Part shown: one piece after another, positions 36,201 to 47,959 of the stretch
Layout of the letters: each line of letters begins with the position of its first letter
How positions within the stretch are numbered: position 1 is the first letter of the stretch
Assembly: GCA_022835595.1 (NCBI GenBank)
Contig: BQUP01000001.1
Span: 1,302,001 to 1,366,000, forward strand
Direction: 5' to 3'
Source of the DNA: Cystobasidium ongulense
Taxonomy: Eukaryota > Basidiomycota > Cystobasidiomycetes > Cystobasidiales > Cystobasidiaceae
DNA length: 64,000 bases
The notes under the pieces: generated by a model
What the model saw: only the letters and a program-made list of their open reading frames with translations
Told to the model about the DNA's origin: nothing
Databases searched by the model: none
Made by a program: the position numbers and the translations under genes

Positions 36201-38079
36201 GGCGGAATGTGGTGATGAGATTGATCGATTCCTTGCGCAAGCTGCGCATATTGCTGAACTGCATATTGGAGAATCGGAAATTGATCTTGGGGAGCAACAT
36301 CTGGGTCAGACTATGTCTGTTGATTATGACCTTGATACATTCATCGCGGGAGTCGGTCATGCCAAGCAAGCTTTGGCAATGGCAATGAACGATCCAGGTA
36401 GGTCTAGAGTGATGCATCACAATCATGTCAAGCTAAATCAAATTGATCCGTGCGCTTTTAGATGTTGTCTTCGAGAGCGGCGATGTCGACATTGATGAAG
36501 CTGTATTTGCGCGTCTACAAGGCCTGATAGATGCTGCTAGAGCTATCAAGGTAACAACGAGGTAAGTCATCAGCACCATTGGTAGCCACCATCCTGCTTA
36601 ACTCTCTTATTGTTTTGGTGTCCTCTAGGAAACTCGTCCGTCGGCTCGAAGAGGTGGCAGATAGCTCTGCATCTCTGCGACAAGAAGTGGTAGAAAGCTT
36701 ACCATCGTCGAGCATCAATGTGCGGTCGATCTCGAACTTCGCAAATAAAGTGAGTGGCTAGCGTGTCTTCTGTACATTGGGAGTGTTTCAGCCGCCTAAA
36801 ACATTCAATGTTCCAGCTTGCCAATCTCGTATCTCGATATACGCTAGAAGTCCGTACATCCAAAGAGCCTTTCGTAATCGGCACCTTCTTTGGGATTATA
36901 CAAGAAGCGGCCGTTGATATTCGAAGCGAATCCAAGGATCTTCTCGGAGTCGAGGTCATCTTACATAATCTGAAACAGAAACTCCTTCCTGCTCCTACGG
37001 CAGCGATGGAGCCTGAGAATGTCATCAAGGGTGAGATCCTTTCGGAGCATGTTGCTGTATGGACTGAGATTGACGGGCCTCTCAATGCAGTTACCTACGA
37101 AGAACCTTGGATCGTCAGAGCAACGGAGATGCACCGTAATGCGGCTCGTGACGAGGAAGCAGAACGCAAGGTCATCAAGCTCACTGAAGATATCCGCGAT
37201 TTGTCACGCGAATTGCGTCTCAAGGTAATTGACTCTCGACCTAGTCGGACGTGACTTATAACTGACCTGTACGATACAGGACCAAAATATACAAGAATCA
37301 GCAGTCAAGATCGAACTACTCCAGAAACGAATGGAAAGCGGAAAGAAACAAGCCGATTCTGCAGCTGAGCTTGATGCAGAAGTCACTAAACTCAAGGAAC
37401 AAGAGATGGAATACGAGCAGACTATCGCACAGCTACAGAAAGATCTGGATTCTTTAGAGCATGAGAATGCTAAGCTGAAACAGACGGTGCCAATGGAGAA
37501 GAATGGTGAGTATCATCATGGCCTCAGATGCAGCGCAGCATTCACTGAATCCTGGTTTTCTGCAGCCAACACCCTTGATACTGGTGACTTTACCACTTAC
37601 ACCGGATCTCTCGAGACATCACATATGGTTGAGCAGGTGAGCACTGTTCTCACCATTGCTCAAGTCGCTTGACGCTGATTGCCTTGTTCTAGATCGAATC
37701 GCTGCGCGGGACAGTACGATATCTGCGTCATCAAAATTCGCATCTCAAGTCACAAGGTCTCTTCAAGGACTTTTACAGACTACCAACGTACGAAACAGTC
37801 GTATCAGATGATCAGCGAGAAACACGCTCTCGCGCATTTGCAGAAGAATCGAGTGCTCTGCTCAAGCAGGTTGCATCGCTGTCATCTCGAGCAAGGGTGG
37901 TGGATGTCAGTAAGGTGGATTCGAGTACAGCATGGAAGCCTTTGTCGAGACAGCCTGCAGCTCAGTTAGCGGCTAAGAGGCAGACTTTGGAAAAGCTGAA
38001 AGCGAGAATAGATAAGCTTGCGGAAGACAAGAAGGAAATGTCTGGACGTAGAGCGTTGCCAGTCGTAGTTAGACTATAA
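33217..38079 (+). CDS. NIP100: Dynactin large subunit p150Glued (Nip100/Ro-3 type)
   Basis: Links cytoplasmic dynein to microtubules and cargo. A CAP-Gly domain lies at the N-terminus: ARVRVAAGVGIVRFVGQTAF, GGKWIGIELDDE and GTGKNDGSVQGKQYF, the GKNDG motif being split by an intron. A long basic Ser/Pro/Arg-rich region follows (genome about 33700-34480), which in this family helps microtubule binding. Then come coiled coils (CC1: VPARLYEELQLKFKLLENGR onward) and the p150 domain with QMVVPYLPSVFQEDDKAAID and LLFFSRLVCKTQILIHTLDQ. A second coiled coil and SLRGTVRYLRHQNSHLKSQG are near the end. About 14 exons and some 1,350 residues. The frame is continuous through all introns checked. It shares a very short promoter with RCL1. 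Confidence 0.92.
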
Positions 38080-38661
38080 GCAGTTGTTGTAGAAGTATCA
38101 TGATGTCTGTTGTTGCTATATTGCAGCGGTGCAGGGCGGATAATGCAGCGGATCTTCCTACTTTATGACTTAAACTGGTAGACGCACGCCACCGCGTCTT
38201 CGTAAGTTATGAACGGCTAAGCTACCGCCAGGACATAGCAGGTGGGTTAGGAAAGGTCGTCCCTACTAATCAGCTTGAACAGCCTCTCAGCATCAATCAG
38301 ATGCGACGTCAATCCAGTTTTCCGAGCCGATGCCTGCTTACACGTGAAGTCAGCTTGAAGCTCGCCATCGCTTACCAATTGACTAAGCAGGCATTCAATT
38401 CAGGTATAAAACGGCATTCGAGTTCGACGTGCTTCTTGACTTCACTTTCTCCACATTGCAGCATCAAGCAAGTCGGCTACAGCACACTCGATACAGTCTT
38501 CTCTCCATCCTGGCAACACTGGCACTCCGCTTGTCTTCTCCATCAATCGCCACCGCATAGTGAGCAGAAGCCTGACCGGGCTGTTTCATGGTCCCTGCTA
38601 TTTCGCATACTGACTTTCTTCCTTCCGCAGCCGTTTGCATAGTAGTATCACCGCTCGCAAG
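38080..38661. other. Intergenic and leader of the oxygenase gene
   Basis: Between two plus-strand genes. There is no convincing coding frame. A pyrimidine tract ending in TTCCGCAG at about 38630 lies just before the next ATG and looks like an acceptor, so the oxygenase transcript may carry an intron in its leader. Confidence 0.4.
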
Positions 38662-39552
38662 ATGACGACCGCGGTATTCAAGTACATGGACCCGGCTACC
38701 ATTCTGCCGTCAATCAAGCCATGGAATAAGGTAGACGGCGGCGGCATGTCGTTCAAACTTGCGGACTACCAACACTCTGTGGAGAACATCAGAGGACAGG
38801 AAGACAAGTACTCCATCAATACATCTGGATTCGCAGTATACAATGCTCCTGCGAAAGAAAAGCTATTCACAGACGAGGATGCCGTTCGAAACGGATACTA
38901 TGGCGAGATCGAGACGATTATCAAGGATAAACTGCCCGGCGTGAAAAAGGTAGTCCTCTTTGACCACACAATTCGCCGTAGAGTCAAAGATGCACCAAGA
39001 CAGCCTGTACAGCAAGTTCACGTTGATCAGACGCCCGCAGCAGCTGCTGCTAGAGTTCGTCGACATTTACCGGCTCAAGAGGCTGAAGAGCTGTTGAAGG
39101 GACATTATCAGCTCGTCAACATTTGGAGACCCATTGAAAACCCAGCAAGTGATCATCCATTGGCAGTCATTGACTGGCGATCCACTGTTCCAGAAGATTT
39201 TGTGCCCGTCGATCTACTCTACCCCACACGCGAGAATGGAGACGACGGAGATGACCGTGGTAAAGAAGCACCGCCAAAAGCCGTCGACGACACCAATACA
39301 GATGGATACCAAGCTAAGGGCGAGACTTTCGGTGTAGCTCCAAGTGAAAAGCATCGCTTTTTCTATTACAAAGACATGACTCCAGACGAAGTTATGTTTA
39401 TCAAGTGCTTCGATTCAGATTCGCAGACCATGGTAGGCAATAAAGGCGTTGCACACGCTACACCACATACCGCTTTCGCGGATCCTCAGACTCCAGAAGA
39501 TGCTCCAGGCAGACAGAGCATAGAAGTCCGCGCTCTTATCTTTTACGAGTAG
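38662..39552 (+). CDS. AsaB/CmcJ-like putative Fe/2OG-type oxygenase
   Basis: Intronless, 296 residues, starting MTTAVFKYMDPATILPSIKP. It belongs to the fungal family annotated as CmcJ-like, GA4-desaturase-like or AsaB-like hydroxylases. Hallmarks are a Tyr/Asn-rich first part (SINTSGFAVYNAPAKEKLFT), KVVLFDHTIRRR, the HxD motif VHVDQTP, LVNIWRPIENPASDHPLAVI, HRFFYYKDMTPDEVMFIKCF, a later His in HATPHTAFADP, and the final Arg in RQSIEVRALIFYE. HxD plus the distal His and Arg would bind iron and 2-oxoglutarate. Some relatives act in secondary metabolism, but no such cluster surrounds this gene, so the substrate is unknown. Lack of introns is unusual in this window. Confidence 0.85.
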   Translation: MTTAVFKYMDPATILPSIKPWNKVDGGGMSFKLADYQHSVENIRGQEDKYSINTSGFAVYNAPAKEKLFTDEDAVRNGYYGEIETIIKDKLPGVKKVVLFDHTIRRRVKDAPRQPVQQVHVDQTPAAAAARVRRHLPAQEAEELLKGHYQLVNIWRPIENPASDHPLAVIDWRSTVPEDFVPVDLLYPTRENGDDGDDRGKEAPPKAVDDTNTDGYQAKGETFGVAPSEKHRFFYYKDMTPDEVMFIKCFDSDSQTMVGNKGVAHATPHTAFADPQTPEDAPGRQSIEVRALIFYE

Positions 39553-39904
39553 AGCAGCATAGCATACCTCAAAATTTAAGCGTAGGACCGAAAATGAAAG
39601 ATTGAAATGCCTTGTCATTATTACTGTAGCCGAGCTATCTTTATATACTGTAACATAGGAATCGTAAACATCTGCTAATGAAAAAATGCGTAGGTAGTGC
39701 GTAATATCAAAAACTATAAGCTACAATGTTATGATTGCCAAAAGAATTCGAGAGTGCAAGAGTGATTACCGAGTTCAGTCTAATAAGTATGTCGTGTTGG
39801 TACGTTTGGGTAACGACTGATGAAGGCAAAAGAGATGCTTGTACACTTGTATATCGTGTTGCTGATCAAAAAGGATACTTGTTCTGCGCGTTACGGGGCA
39901 GAGT
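39553..39904. other. Convergent intergenic region
   Basis: AT-rich gap between the ends of the oxygenase gene (+) and the kinase gene (-). No reading frame of note. Presumed to hold 3' untranslated regions and terminators of both. Confidence 0.5.
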
Positions 39905-42900
39905 CTAGTATAAACCGGTAGCTCGTCGGAGGCCCTAGAAACCAAGCAAAAGTAGGTGGTTTAGCCTCAGAATGAGATAGATTACCAAATCGGTCCGACC
40001 ACTACTCACCTCAAGCCACCTGCTGTATAGCATTTCTGCAACAGGCCCCCTCTGTTGAGTCGCGAGATCCGTTTTAGAAACAGAATCCGTTTCACTACCA
40101 CTATCTTCTTCATTCATAGCAGCTTCTAATTCTGCTGCTACATTCGATTTCGATCTTGTCGCTGTAGTTGTCGCGGTAGAAGAAGAAGGACGATGCTTAA
40201 CAGTATTTCTAGCTAATAATCCAGAAGAAGAACCAATAATATGTTTACGTATTAATTCATTTTCATTTATACCATTTAATAAATCAAGTATAATCTGATA
40301 AGTTAATTCAGGATTTGATTCTGCTAAATCTGAAAAACCATTTGAAATTAATGAAATCGTTTCTACATCTTCAGGCGATAATTCACTCTCTTGTGTATTG
40401 ATATTGTGTTCCAATACTGGATTTATAACTTCTTCTACCATTGCTCGTCCTATTATACCTACTTCTGTAGATATGCTAGATGAAGGAGGTGCTGATTCTT
40501 CCATCATACTTCCACTAGTGCTTCTTCGTCCATCACTATGACGGATAAATTCCGCACTTGCTCTATTTGAATTGATACTATCGAATCGCTTAACAGGTCG
40601 AATAGTATGCATTCCACTTCCAACATCACCTTCTCTCATGATTGTTCCGTTTATATCATGTCTAGCTGCCCAAGAATTCTTTCGACTTTGCGAACCACTC
40701 AATCGCTTCAGAGCATCGTTAGGCGATGGAGGTTTCAGAGTCTCGTTTTCGTATGTCGTTTGTCGAGAACGTGCTCTGCGAGGTGTACCTGGATGCGAAG
40801 GTGATGTTGTCGGAATAGCGGGTGAGGCTGCCGATGTCCGTGTATGTATAGCGGTAGGTTTGGTATGCTCGAAGAAGGACTGTTGGCTTGTATTAGATGA
40901 GACGCCAGTTGTAGCGGAAGCAGCAGAGCTAGTGAACACCGCATCGGGAGAAGATGATAAATTCGAAGAGTCGGAAAGAGCAGCCAGGTCCGGGTCGATC
41001 TATGCGAAGTGAAGGCGAGCATTAGCACAAAGAACCTACGAACGTAAGAATCTAGGAAGGGCTACTCACCAAATTTTGTTGAGTCAATGCCATAGACCGC
41101 ATCGCTTCTGATAACTTACGATGGTAAACCTCTTCATCATCATCGTTCTCCTCCTCCTCTTCCTCAAGCTGTAGCATATCTTGCCTTATGCTATCAAAGC
41201 TCCAAGATGATATGAGCGTATCATTAGGTCTGATAGTTTCATCAAGCCTTAATGTTCTCTCCGCTTCTCCAGGTGATAACAAACCGACGTTCGAGTCTAT
41301 TTTCTTGTTCTTTCCATCTTTTCCATTGGCGGCATTATTTGATATTTTAGCCATTTTCCAAGCTTTATGACGTTCAATTAGCTCCACTAATGCGTTGATT
41401 TTCTTATCCTTGTTACTGCTACTACTACTACTAATACCACCAGCATTCTTGATAAATCGATGTTGTAATAATTCTTTAGCTGAAGGTCTAGAAGAAGGAT
41501 CTTTGATCAAGCATAATCCAATAAAATCTTTAAAATGATTACTAAAGTTTCCTTCTAACGTTGGTGCTTTTGCTTTTGGAATCAAGAATAATACTCTCAT
41601 TGGGTGATATTCCGCTAGTGGAGGTTCTCCTTTTGCCATTTCAATAGCTGTCTGCAAGGGAGACAGTGACGAGCAAGGGAGAGGAGCAGCTTAGCTAGTC
41701 AGTCATCTTTATTCTTTCAACAAGCAAGAATGTGTGCAACTCACGATACCCAAAGACCAAATATCCGCTTTTGAATCGTAACCAGCTTGTCTAATAACCT
41801 CAGGAGCCATCCAAAAAGGAGTACCAACAAAAGTATTTCTTCTAGATTTATTATGAGATAATTGAGCAGCAACACCAAAATCAGCTAGTTTTACTTTACC
41901 TAGATTTGATAATAAGATATTTGCTGCTTTTATATCTCTATGAATTTTATTTTCTGAATGTAGATATTCTAATCCCAATAATAGTTCTCTACATATTATC
42001 GATATTTGTGTTTCATTGAATGGACCTGGTTTAAGCTGTAGAATAGATTTTCTGTTATTAGTATAAGTACTCTCGAGGGTTTTGATGTGAAATATCTGAC
42101 ATACCAAGTCTAAACACGACCCTCCAGCCAGGTACTCCATGACTGGTGACAATCAGTGCAATGCATCAGTCAGTTGCTGCTTTGCCCCTCCCAACTCTAG
42201 AAGTGTTCGAAAAGAACTCACCAATCCAAAGTTTGTAACCTCTAACAAAACTACCATAATAACGTGTAACCCAATCCGAATCACAAGCTGATAGGTGACC
42301 AATTTCAGCTTGTATTTCCATAATATCATCATCTGAATCTTCCAGATCAATCTGTTTGATCGCTACCATTGCACCTGATGCAATATGTAAAGCTCTATAT
42401 ACCGTCCCGAATGATCCATGACCTATCTTCTCGAGAAGCTTGTATTGCTTTGATGGATCTTCGGATTCTATATTTGAAATTGCGGTAGATTGAGAGAGTG
42501 GCTCTTTGCCTTTGGTGGATGTAGGGAATGAGGTATGTGTGTACATTACTGGAGGGGGTGAGACAATAGGTGAGGGTGAAGCAGATGTTGCGCGAGATGA
42601 TGAAGATGGAGGGACAGGTGATGGACGTCTAGAATTGCTCGATTGCTCTCGTATGGGCAGATCTAGAGGGGCTCTTCTTGCATTAGGTTGCGGAGATGGT
42701 ATTCTAGGGGTCGAGGTTGATGGTGATGAAGATGACGCCGCAGAGTTGGGGGGATTTAGTTTATTTGACCCATTTGAGCCAGTGATAATCCTCTTCGGCT
42801 GTAGTTGATGCTGCTTTTGTAGCTTGTTCTCGACGTGTTTTCCAGCTACAATAGCACCAGCTGAGTCGGGTACCCTCGTACCGAAACCTTTCATAGCAGA

Positions 42901-43375
42901 CATGACAGCTTCATCTTTTGCGATCTTCTGTCGGTGATCTCGGTCGTAGTTTGCATTCACTTCATTCGAAGCAGATGGACGTGATGAGCGCGGAGCATTC
43001 CCACCCGATGGATCCGGCGTGCCATTACTCGTGTCTGTTGGAGTTGGTTGCGCGTGGCTCGACGAACCTGATCGCGAGCGTGACGGCGATGGACTACTGC
43101 TAGCAGCGCCAGACAGCAGTCTCAGTCGCTGTCCGATACCAAGTCCACCACCGCCGCCATTGCTGCTGCTCTTCTCTGCCTTTATCGGTGTCGGTGACTG
43201 CACGACGAGGTTTGGCTGTTGCTGCAGCTGGGGGCTGGTCTCCTGTTCATTGTTTGAGGTGTAGGACTGCGACTGCCGCTTGTACAGACGGGGTCCAGTG
43301 ATGGGCTGCGGGTATACGTATGTAGTCAGTCTGATGCTGCTTGAATGTGCCTGTGTAGAGTAGCTTGCTCACCAT
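39905..43375 (-). CDS. KIC1: Ste20-like protein kinase, GCK-III class (Kic1/Mst3-4 type)
   Basis: Kinase expected in the RAM/morphogenesis network with Hym1/Mo25 and the NDR kinase Cbk1, affecting polarity and separation. A Ser/Pro-rich N-terminal extension of about 250 residues precedes the catalytic domain. The domain shows [30 protein letters not shown] (ATP-binding Lys), [11 protein letters not shown] (catalytic loop), DFGVAAQL (magnesium) and [15 protein letters not shown] (activation loop). A C-terminal regulatory region rich in Ser, Thr and acidic runs ends [15 protein letters not shown]. The first coding exon is just the ATG at 43373-43375; the next exon begins [19 protein letters not shown]. 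The last intron (about 39935-40008) is also open in frame. Kinase residues are all intact. The symbol is by best guess among GCK-III kinases. Confidence 0.88.
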
Positions 43376-43904
43376 TGATGCTGCGATGCGATGCCACCCA
43401 CGCGCAGAATGGAGAGTGGGCACGACGCTATGGTATGGTATCGACGATGGAGTTGTTGACAGAGGTCAGTGTGACCTTGCTGGTGTGTGTCGTGCACTAC
43501 TGATATATCAGCGAGAGTTGAGCACTCTTCATCGTCGTCGTTCGTCGTGACTGTAAGCAGAGCCAACCTGGTTCTTCACTTCTTTGTCACTTTGCCTTGC
43601 TTTGGGTCGAGAATGGGTGTCAGAGTCCCTTTTACATGCACGTCGGGAATGGTGCTGGTCGAGTCTATCCTCTTGTAGCCTGTACTAATCGCTACACTTT
43701 CTCTGCTTGCACCTTCGTGTTACCTTGAACATAACAACATCAACAACGTGTTAATGGCTGTTAGACCGATCGCCGATCCTCGCTATATACAGAGGGAGAT
43801 CTTCAACTGAAAGCAATCCCAGACTTGCTTCTTCTCCTCTACTCTGCTTCAACACCCTTACACTCACATTTATATCTACATCTACTTGCATCTCACACCT
43901 TGCA
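43376..43904. promoter_or_regulatory. Divergent promoter region (kinase / SDR)
   Basis: Shared upstream region of the kinase gene (-) and the short-chain dehydrogenase gene (+). It contains C/T-rich leader-like sequence before the SDR ATG (43810-43900). No protein-like frame is supported. Confidence 0.45.
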
Positions 43905-45185
43905 ATGGCTCACTACCTCCAGTGCGTCCTGCTTTCAGACATATCACAGTGACCTCATCGGCTACTCGAACCACTCCTACCTCAACCAGCTCACTCGCAT
44001 ATACTAACACTCTCACTTCATACCTCGCAGCTCCACATCCCTCTTCAACGTCAAAGGATGGACCTGCCTCGTGACAGGCGGTGGCACAGGCATCGGTCTG
44101 ATGGCCTCTCAAGCACTCGCCGCAAATGGTGCAAAAGTATACATTGCAGGACGTAGACTAGAAGCATTGAAGACAGCAGCTGAAGCCCACGGTAAAGAAA
44201 ATGTAGAGGGCGAACTCATTCCTATCCAAATGGATGAAACAGATATAGAATCTGTTAAAAAAGCATACGAGGAAATCAGTAAAAAAGAAGATAGATTGAA
44301 TCTATTAGTAAACAACGCTGGATTGGCAGGTCCTAGAGCTGATGTTTCAGCAGCCGAAAAGGGCCCGGAAGCTTTCAAGGAGGCTATGCTCAAACTACCA
44401 AAGAGCGCTTGGAACGATGTGGTAGGTCTAGCTTTTTGCCACCAAGTATTGCGAAACATATAGCTAACACATGCCTTCCCTCATTCAAGTACAACACGAA
44501 CGTTTATGGATATTATGTACGTTGTTAGAATCACAAGACAATCTGCCACAGCTCTGACTGATATGTTCTTCTTGCTAACAGTACACAAGTGCTACATTCC
44601 TCCCTCTCCTCGTCAAAGCAAACAAGCCAGATGATAAACACAAGCTTTCAAAAGATTATTCCGCCAATATCATCAACATTTGTTCTATCTCTGGTATCAC
44701 CAAGATGACTCAGAATGGACAATTCATTTATAATTCTTCTAAGGCTGCCACTATTCAATTGACAAAGTTGCTAGCTACTGAATTTAGCAAGCCTAATCTG
44801 GCAATCAGAGTAAAGTAAGTCTTGCAACAACCCCTGTAGACGACAGAAAGTAAGACATTATTGACATTAGAGCACTCGCCTTCTTATACCTCCCAGCTCC
44901 ATCGCTCCAGGCTATTTCCCATCAGAAATGACAACCTCTGAGTCCGACTCTGAGAATAAGTCTCACATGTCCATGGATAATTGGCTAAGCGAGAAAAAAG
45001 TACCATCTGACAGACCAGGTGATGATGAGGATATGGCACAAGCTATCCTCATGCTAGCTAGGAACAGATACGTCAATGGACAGACTGTCGTCGTTGACGG
45101 CGGTCTGCTGTTCGGAATGGTGAGAGTCATCCTTTTCAATGTTCTTCTTGTTTGACAATGTACTGATCAGTCCTTGTTACTCTAA
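43905..45185 (+). CDS. Short-chain dehydrogenase/reductase
   Basis: NAD(P)-dependent oxidoreductase of the classical SDR superfamily. The first exon is 17 nt (MAHYL plus two bases), then STSLFNVKGWTCLVTGGGTG starts the Rossmann fold with TGGGTGIG. Further motifs are LVNNAGLAGP, IINICSISGITK (catalytic Ser) and FIYNSSKAAT (YxxxK). NSIAPGYFPSEMTT and NGQTVVVDGGL close the fold. A 27-nt exon (44490-44516, YNTNVYGYY) lies between introns. The last exon adds SLLL and stops at 45185. About 310 residues. It ends with a small hydrophobic tail and shows no signal peptide. The substrate cannot be told; fungal relatives include uncharacterised gluconate 5-dehydrogenase or rhamnolipid-type reductases. 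Confidence 0.87.
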
Positions 45186-45832
45186 GCCGTAAGCTGATAA
45201 AGCTGGAAAGCAGCGTATTGCCCCCGGGAATACTACTGTCTTTCTCTTGACCGCAAGAGGTTGCGGAGAGGGAAACCCTGAGACTTGCCAAAATTGAATA
45301 TTAAGATCTTAGTACCGCCAGATCATTGTTAACACAGCTTATCGGAAGAAGTAGTAGCTGTATGCCATGCTTCCCTGCAATCATTGACTTGTTCGCCATA
45401 CCACTTGGAGCAAGAAATTTACGTGCAGACTGATCGTTGGCTGGTGACTTTTTGACAAAAAATGTAGACTCTTCGAAAATCGATGTGAATAACATCCTTG
45501 CACCTTCTCTACCCATAGTATTGCTTGTACACTTCCAAACTGTCAGAATCAGAGCATCATTTCACTTTTGAGCGCGCTCTTCTCGTCATCCCGCAAAGGT
45601 GATCGAGATTACCTAATACTAGACATGGAAATACACCACCAGCATTGAACGAGCAAGTCGCAGCTCTTGCTCTCACCACGAGCAACGGCATACGAACACT
45701 TGCAAGCTGCCACGCCCTCGACCCGCTCCGTCCCGCCCTCAGCGCCATTCAGCCAGGTGGCCGTCTCTGCTCGTCGTCGCTGCTCTAGCTTTCTTCATCC
45801 TCGACTACATCCACAATCCAACTCTTACCGCC
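45186..45832. other. Intergenic and hexokinase promoter
   Basis: Between two plus-strand genes. Short open frames exist on both strands but none resembles a protein. The last 150 bases before the hexokinase ATG are C/T-rich and leader-like. Confidence 0.45.
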
Positions 45833-47959
45833 ATGGCACCTGTGGACAAGGATGCCGCCTCGCTCTACACGGGGAGTGAGAGCCGCACCTCTAATCCCGC
45901 TCCAACTCCAGAGTCGTCAAAGAATACCTCGACCAGAGTCCCTCATCCGTACCTCATCCCAATGCCTGATCTCCACGAAGCTCTCCAGCCCGACGTTCTC
46001 GAAGCATTGCACGAGATAGAAGAGCAATTCACTTTGGATGGTGATCATCTAAAGAAGATTACGGAACAGATGCTATGGGAGTACAAGACTGGTCTGTCTA
46101 CGCTTGTAGATGACACAAATCGTGACACTTTCTTGCCGATGATGTAGGTGGGGAATGGCATGCAAACAGCCAAATCTCATCGCTGACTCGCTTTCTCTGG
46201 ACTAGCCCTACATATGTACATGCCGTACCCAATGGTACAGAGACTGGCGTGTTCCTGGGTGAGTCAAGCTCCATACCACCGAGGTCACTCCCAGCACAGG
46301 CACTGACTTTTAGAGGGCAATCCTCCATCACCATTTCATCTAACCTCGATCATCCCTTCAATATTTCCCTCTCAAAGCTTTGGATGTGAGTGAATGCAAT
46401 AGGAGCAGACGAGCCGAGTATCGTGTAAAAGGGTCCATTTGCTAATTCTGCTTAACCCTTTGTCTCCGCAGCTCGGAGGAACAAATCTACGAGTGTGCGA
46501 AGTTACTTTACAAGGACAACATACTTTTACAATGAGACACGATAAATATAAAGTATCAGACGCACTGAAAACAGGTCCAGCTACAGAATTATTCGATTTC
46601 ATAGCTCAATGTGTTGAGGGTTTTATCTCTACATTGGGAACTCAGGATAAAAAAGAATCAAATGAACCTCTATATCTTGGTTTTACTTTTAGTTTCCCTG
46701 TTCAACAAACTGCTTTGGATAAGGGTACTTTGATCTCTTGGACCAAGGTGGGCTGTTTTTCGGATTGAGTGGTTGGCACGTCTTCCTATTAGAATCGGAA
46801 AAGACTGACTTTGTAAAATCGATGATTCATCTTCTCTCAGGGCTTCACTTGTTCTGGCGCTCAAGGCAATGATGTCGTTCAGCTACTTCAAACAGCTCTC
46901 AACCAGAGAAATATCAATGTCAAATGTGCAGCGCTCGTCAATGATACAGTTGGAACTCTTCTTTCCCACGCGTACCAATCTGGCGGTGCTGTGGCTGGAG
47001 CCATCTTTGGCACAGGCACAAATGGAGCATATGTAGAGAAGACTGGAAACATAACGAAGGACATTCCAAGCAAAGGAAAGCACGAGTATATGATTGTCAA
47101 TACTGAATGGGGCGCTTTTGATAATGAGGTGAGTTTGGGGGAACTCTCCTATTTGACGTTTCTGTTCAATCGCTGATTAAGCTTTTATATACGTGTGTAT
47201 ACAACAGCGCAAAGTCCTTCGCGTTACCCCACACGACAACAAATGCGACCGAAAGAGCGTCAACCCACGCAAGCAAGCATTCGAGAAGATGGTCAGCGGA
47301 ATGTACATTGGCGAAGTTGTACGCAATGTTTTGCTCAACCTCATCGATAGAGGGTTCCTATTCAACGGTCACTCTTCCACTACTCTCAACCGTCATTATG
47401 GTCTCGATACCGCACTTATGAGCGCAATAGAAGCGCTCCCAGCTCAAGCTTACAGTACCACGACACCACCTAAGAGATCAGACTGGCAAGCTAGTATTGC
47501 AGAAACTCGTAAAGTATTAACACAAAATGTTAATATTAACAATGAACATATCACAGATGAAGATTGTTTACTTGTTAGAAGGGTTTCTGAAATTGTTGGA
47601 ACTAGAGGTGCTAGACTTGCAGCTGTAGCTGTCGCTACTACACTTATTCAAAGAGGATATGACAAAAAGGATACATCTACTGGTCAATTACCCGAATTCT
47701 CCATTGGAGTTGACGGTTCACTAGTTGAGTTATATCCTCATTTTGAAATTAGACTCAGACAAGCTCTTGTTGAAATTGTGGGACAAGATGTAGAGAGAAA
47801 AGTTAGATTTGGACTTGCTAAGGATGGAAGTGGTGTTGGAGGTAAGTTGACATTTATCACACGCCTTCTTACCTTTCGTTGTCGATATAGCTAATCCGAT
47901 TCTTTACAGCCGCACTCACTGCTCTAGCGGCTTACCAGCAAAGTCACGCTCAGGTGTAA
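45833..47959 (+). CDS. HXK1: Hexokinase
   Basis: Phosphorylates glucose and other hexoses with ATP at the start of glycolysis. Exons include 45833-46143, 46206-46258, an 8-nt exon at 46378-46385, then one from 46472; phases fit (1, then 0). The N-terminus has an extra Ser/Thr/Pro-rich stretch before HPYLIPMPDLHEALQPDVLE. Family motifs present: ALDLGGTNLRVCEVTL (phosphate 1), LGFTFSFPVQQ, LISWTKGFTCSG (sugar binding), AALVNDTVGTLLSHAY (catalytic Asp), IFGTGTNGAYVEK (phosphate 2), NTEWGAFDN and FSIGVDGSLVELYPHFE (adenosine). The C-terminus reads AALTALAAYQQSHAQV. All active-site residues are intact. The third quarter uses A/T-rich codons unlike the rest. Whether it is hexokinase 1 or 2 type is not decided. 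Confidence 0.95.
46378..46385 (+). other. 8-nt microexon of hexokinase
   Basis: CTTTGGAT flanked by TCTCAAAG and GTGAGT. With the preceding single G it encodes Ala-Leu-Asp, the first half of the invariant LDLGGTN phosphate-binding motif. The upstream intron is 119 nt, the downstream one 86 nt. Confidence 0.85.
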
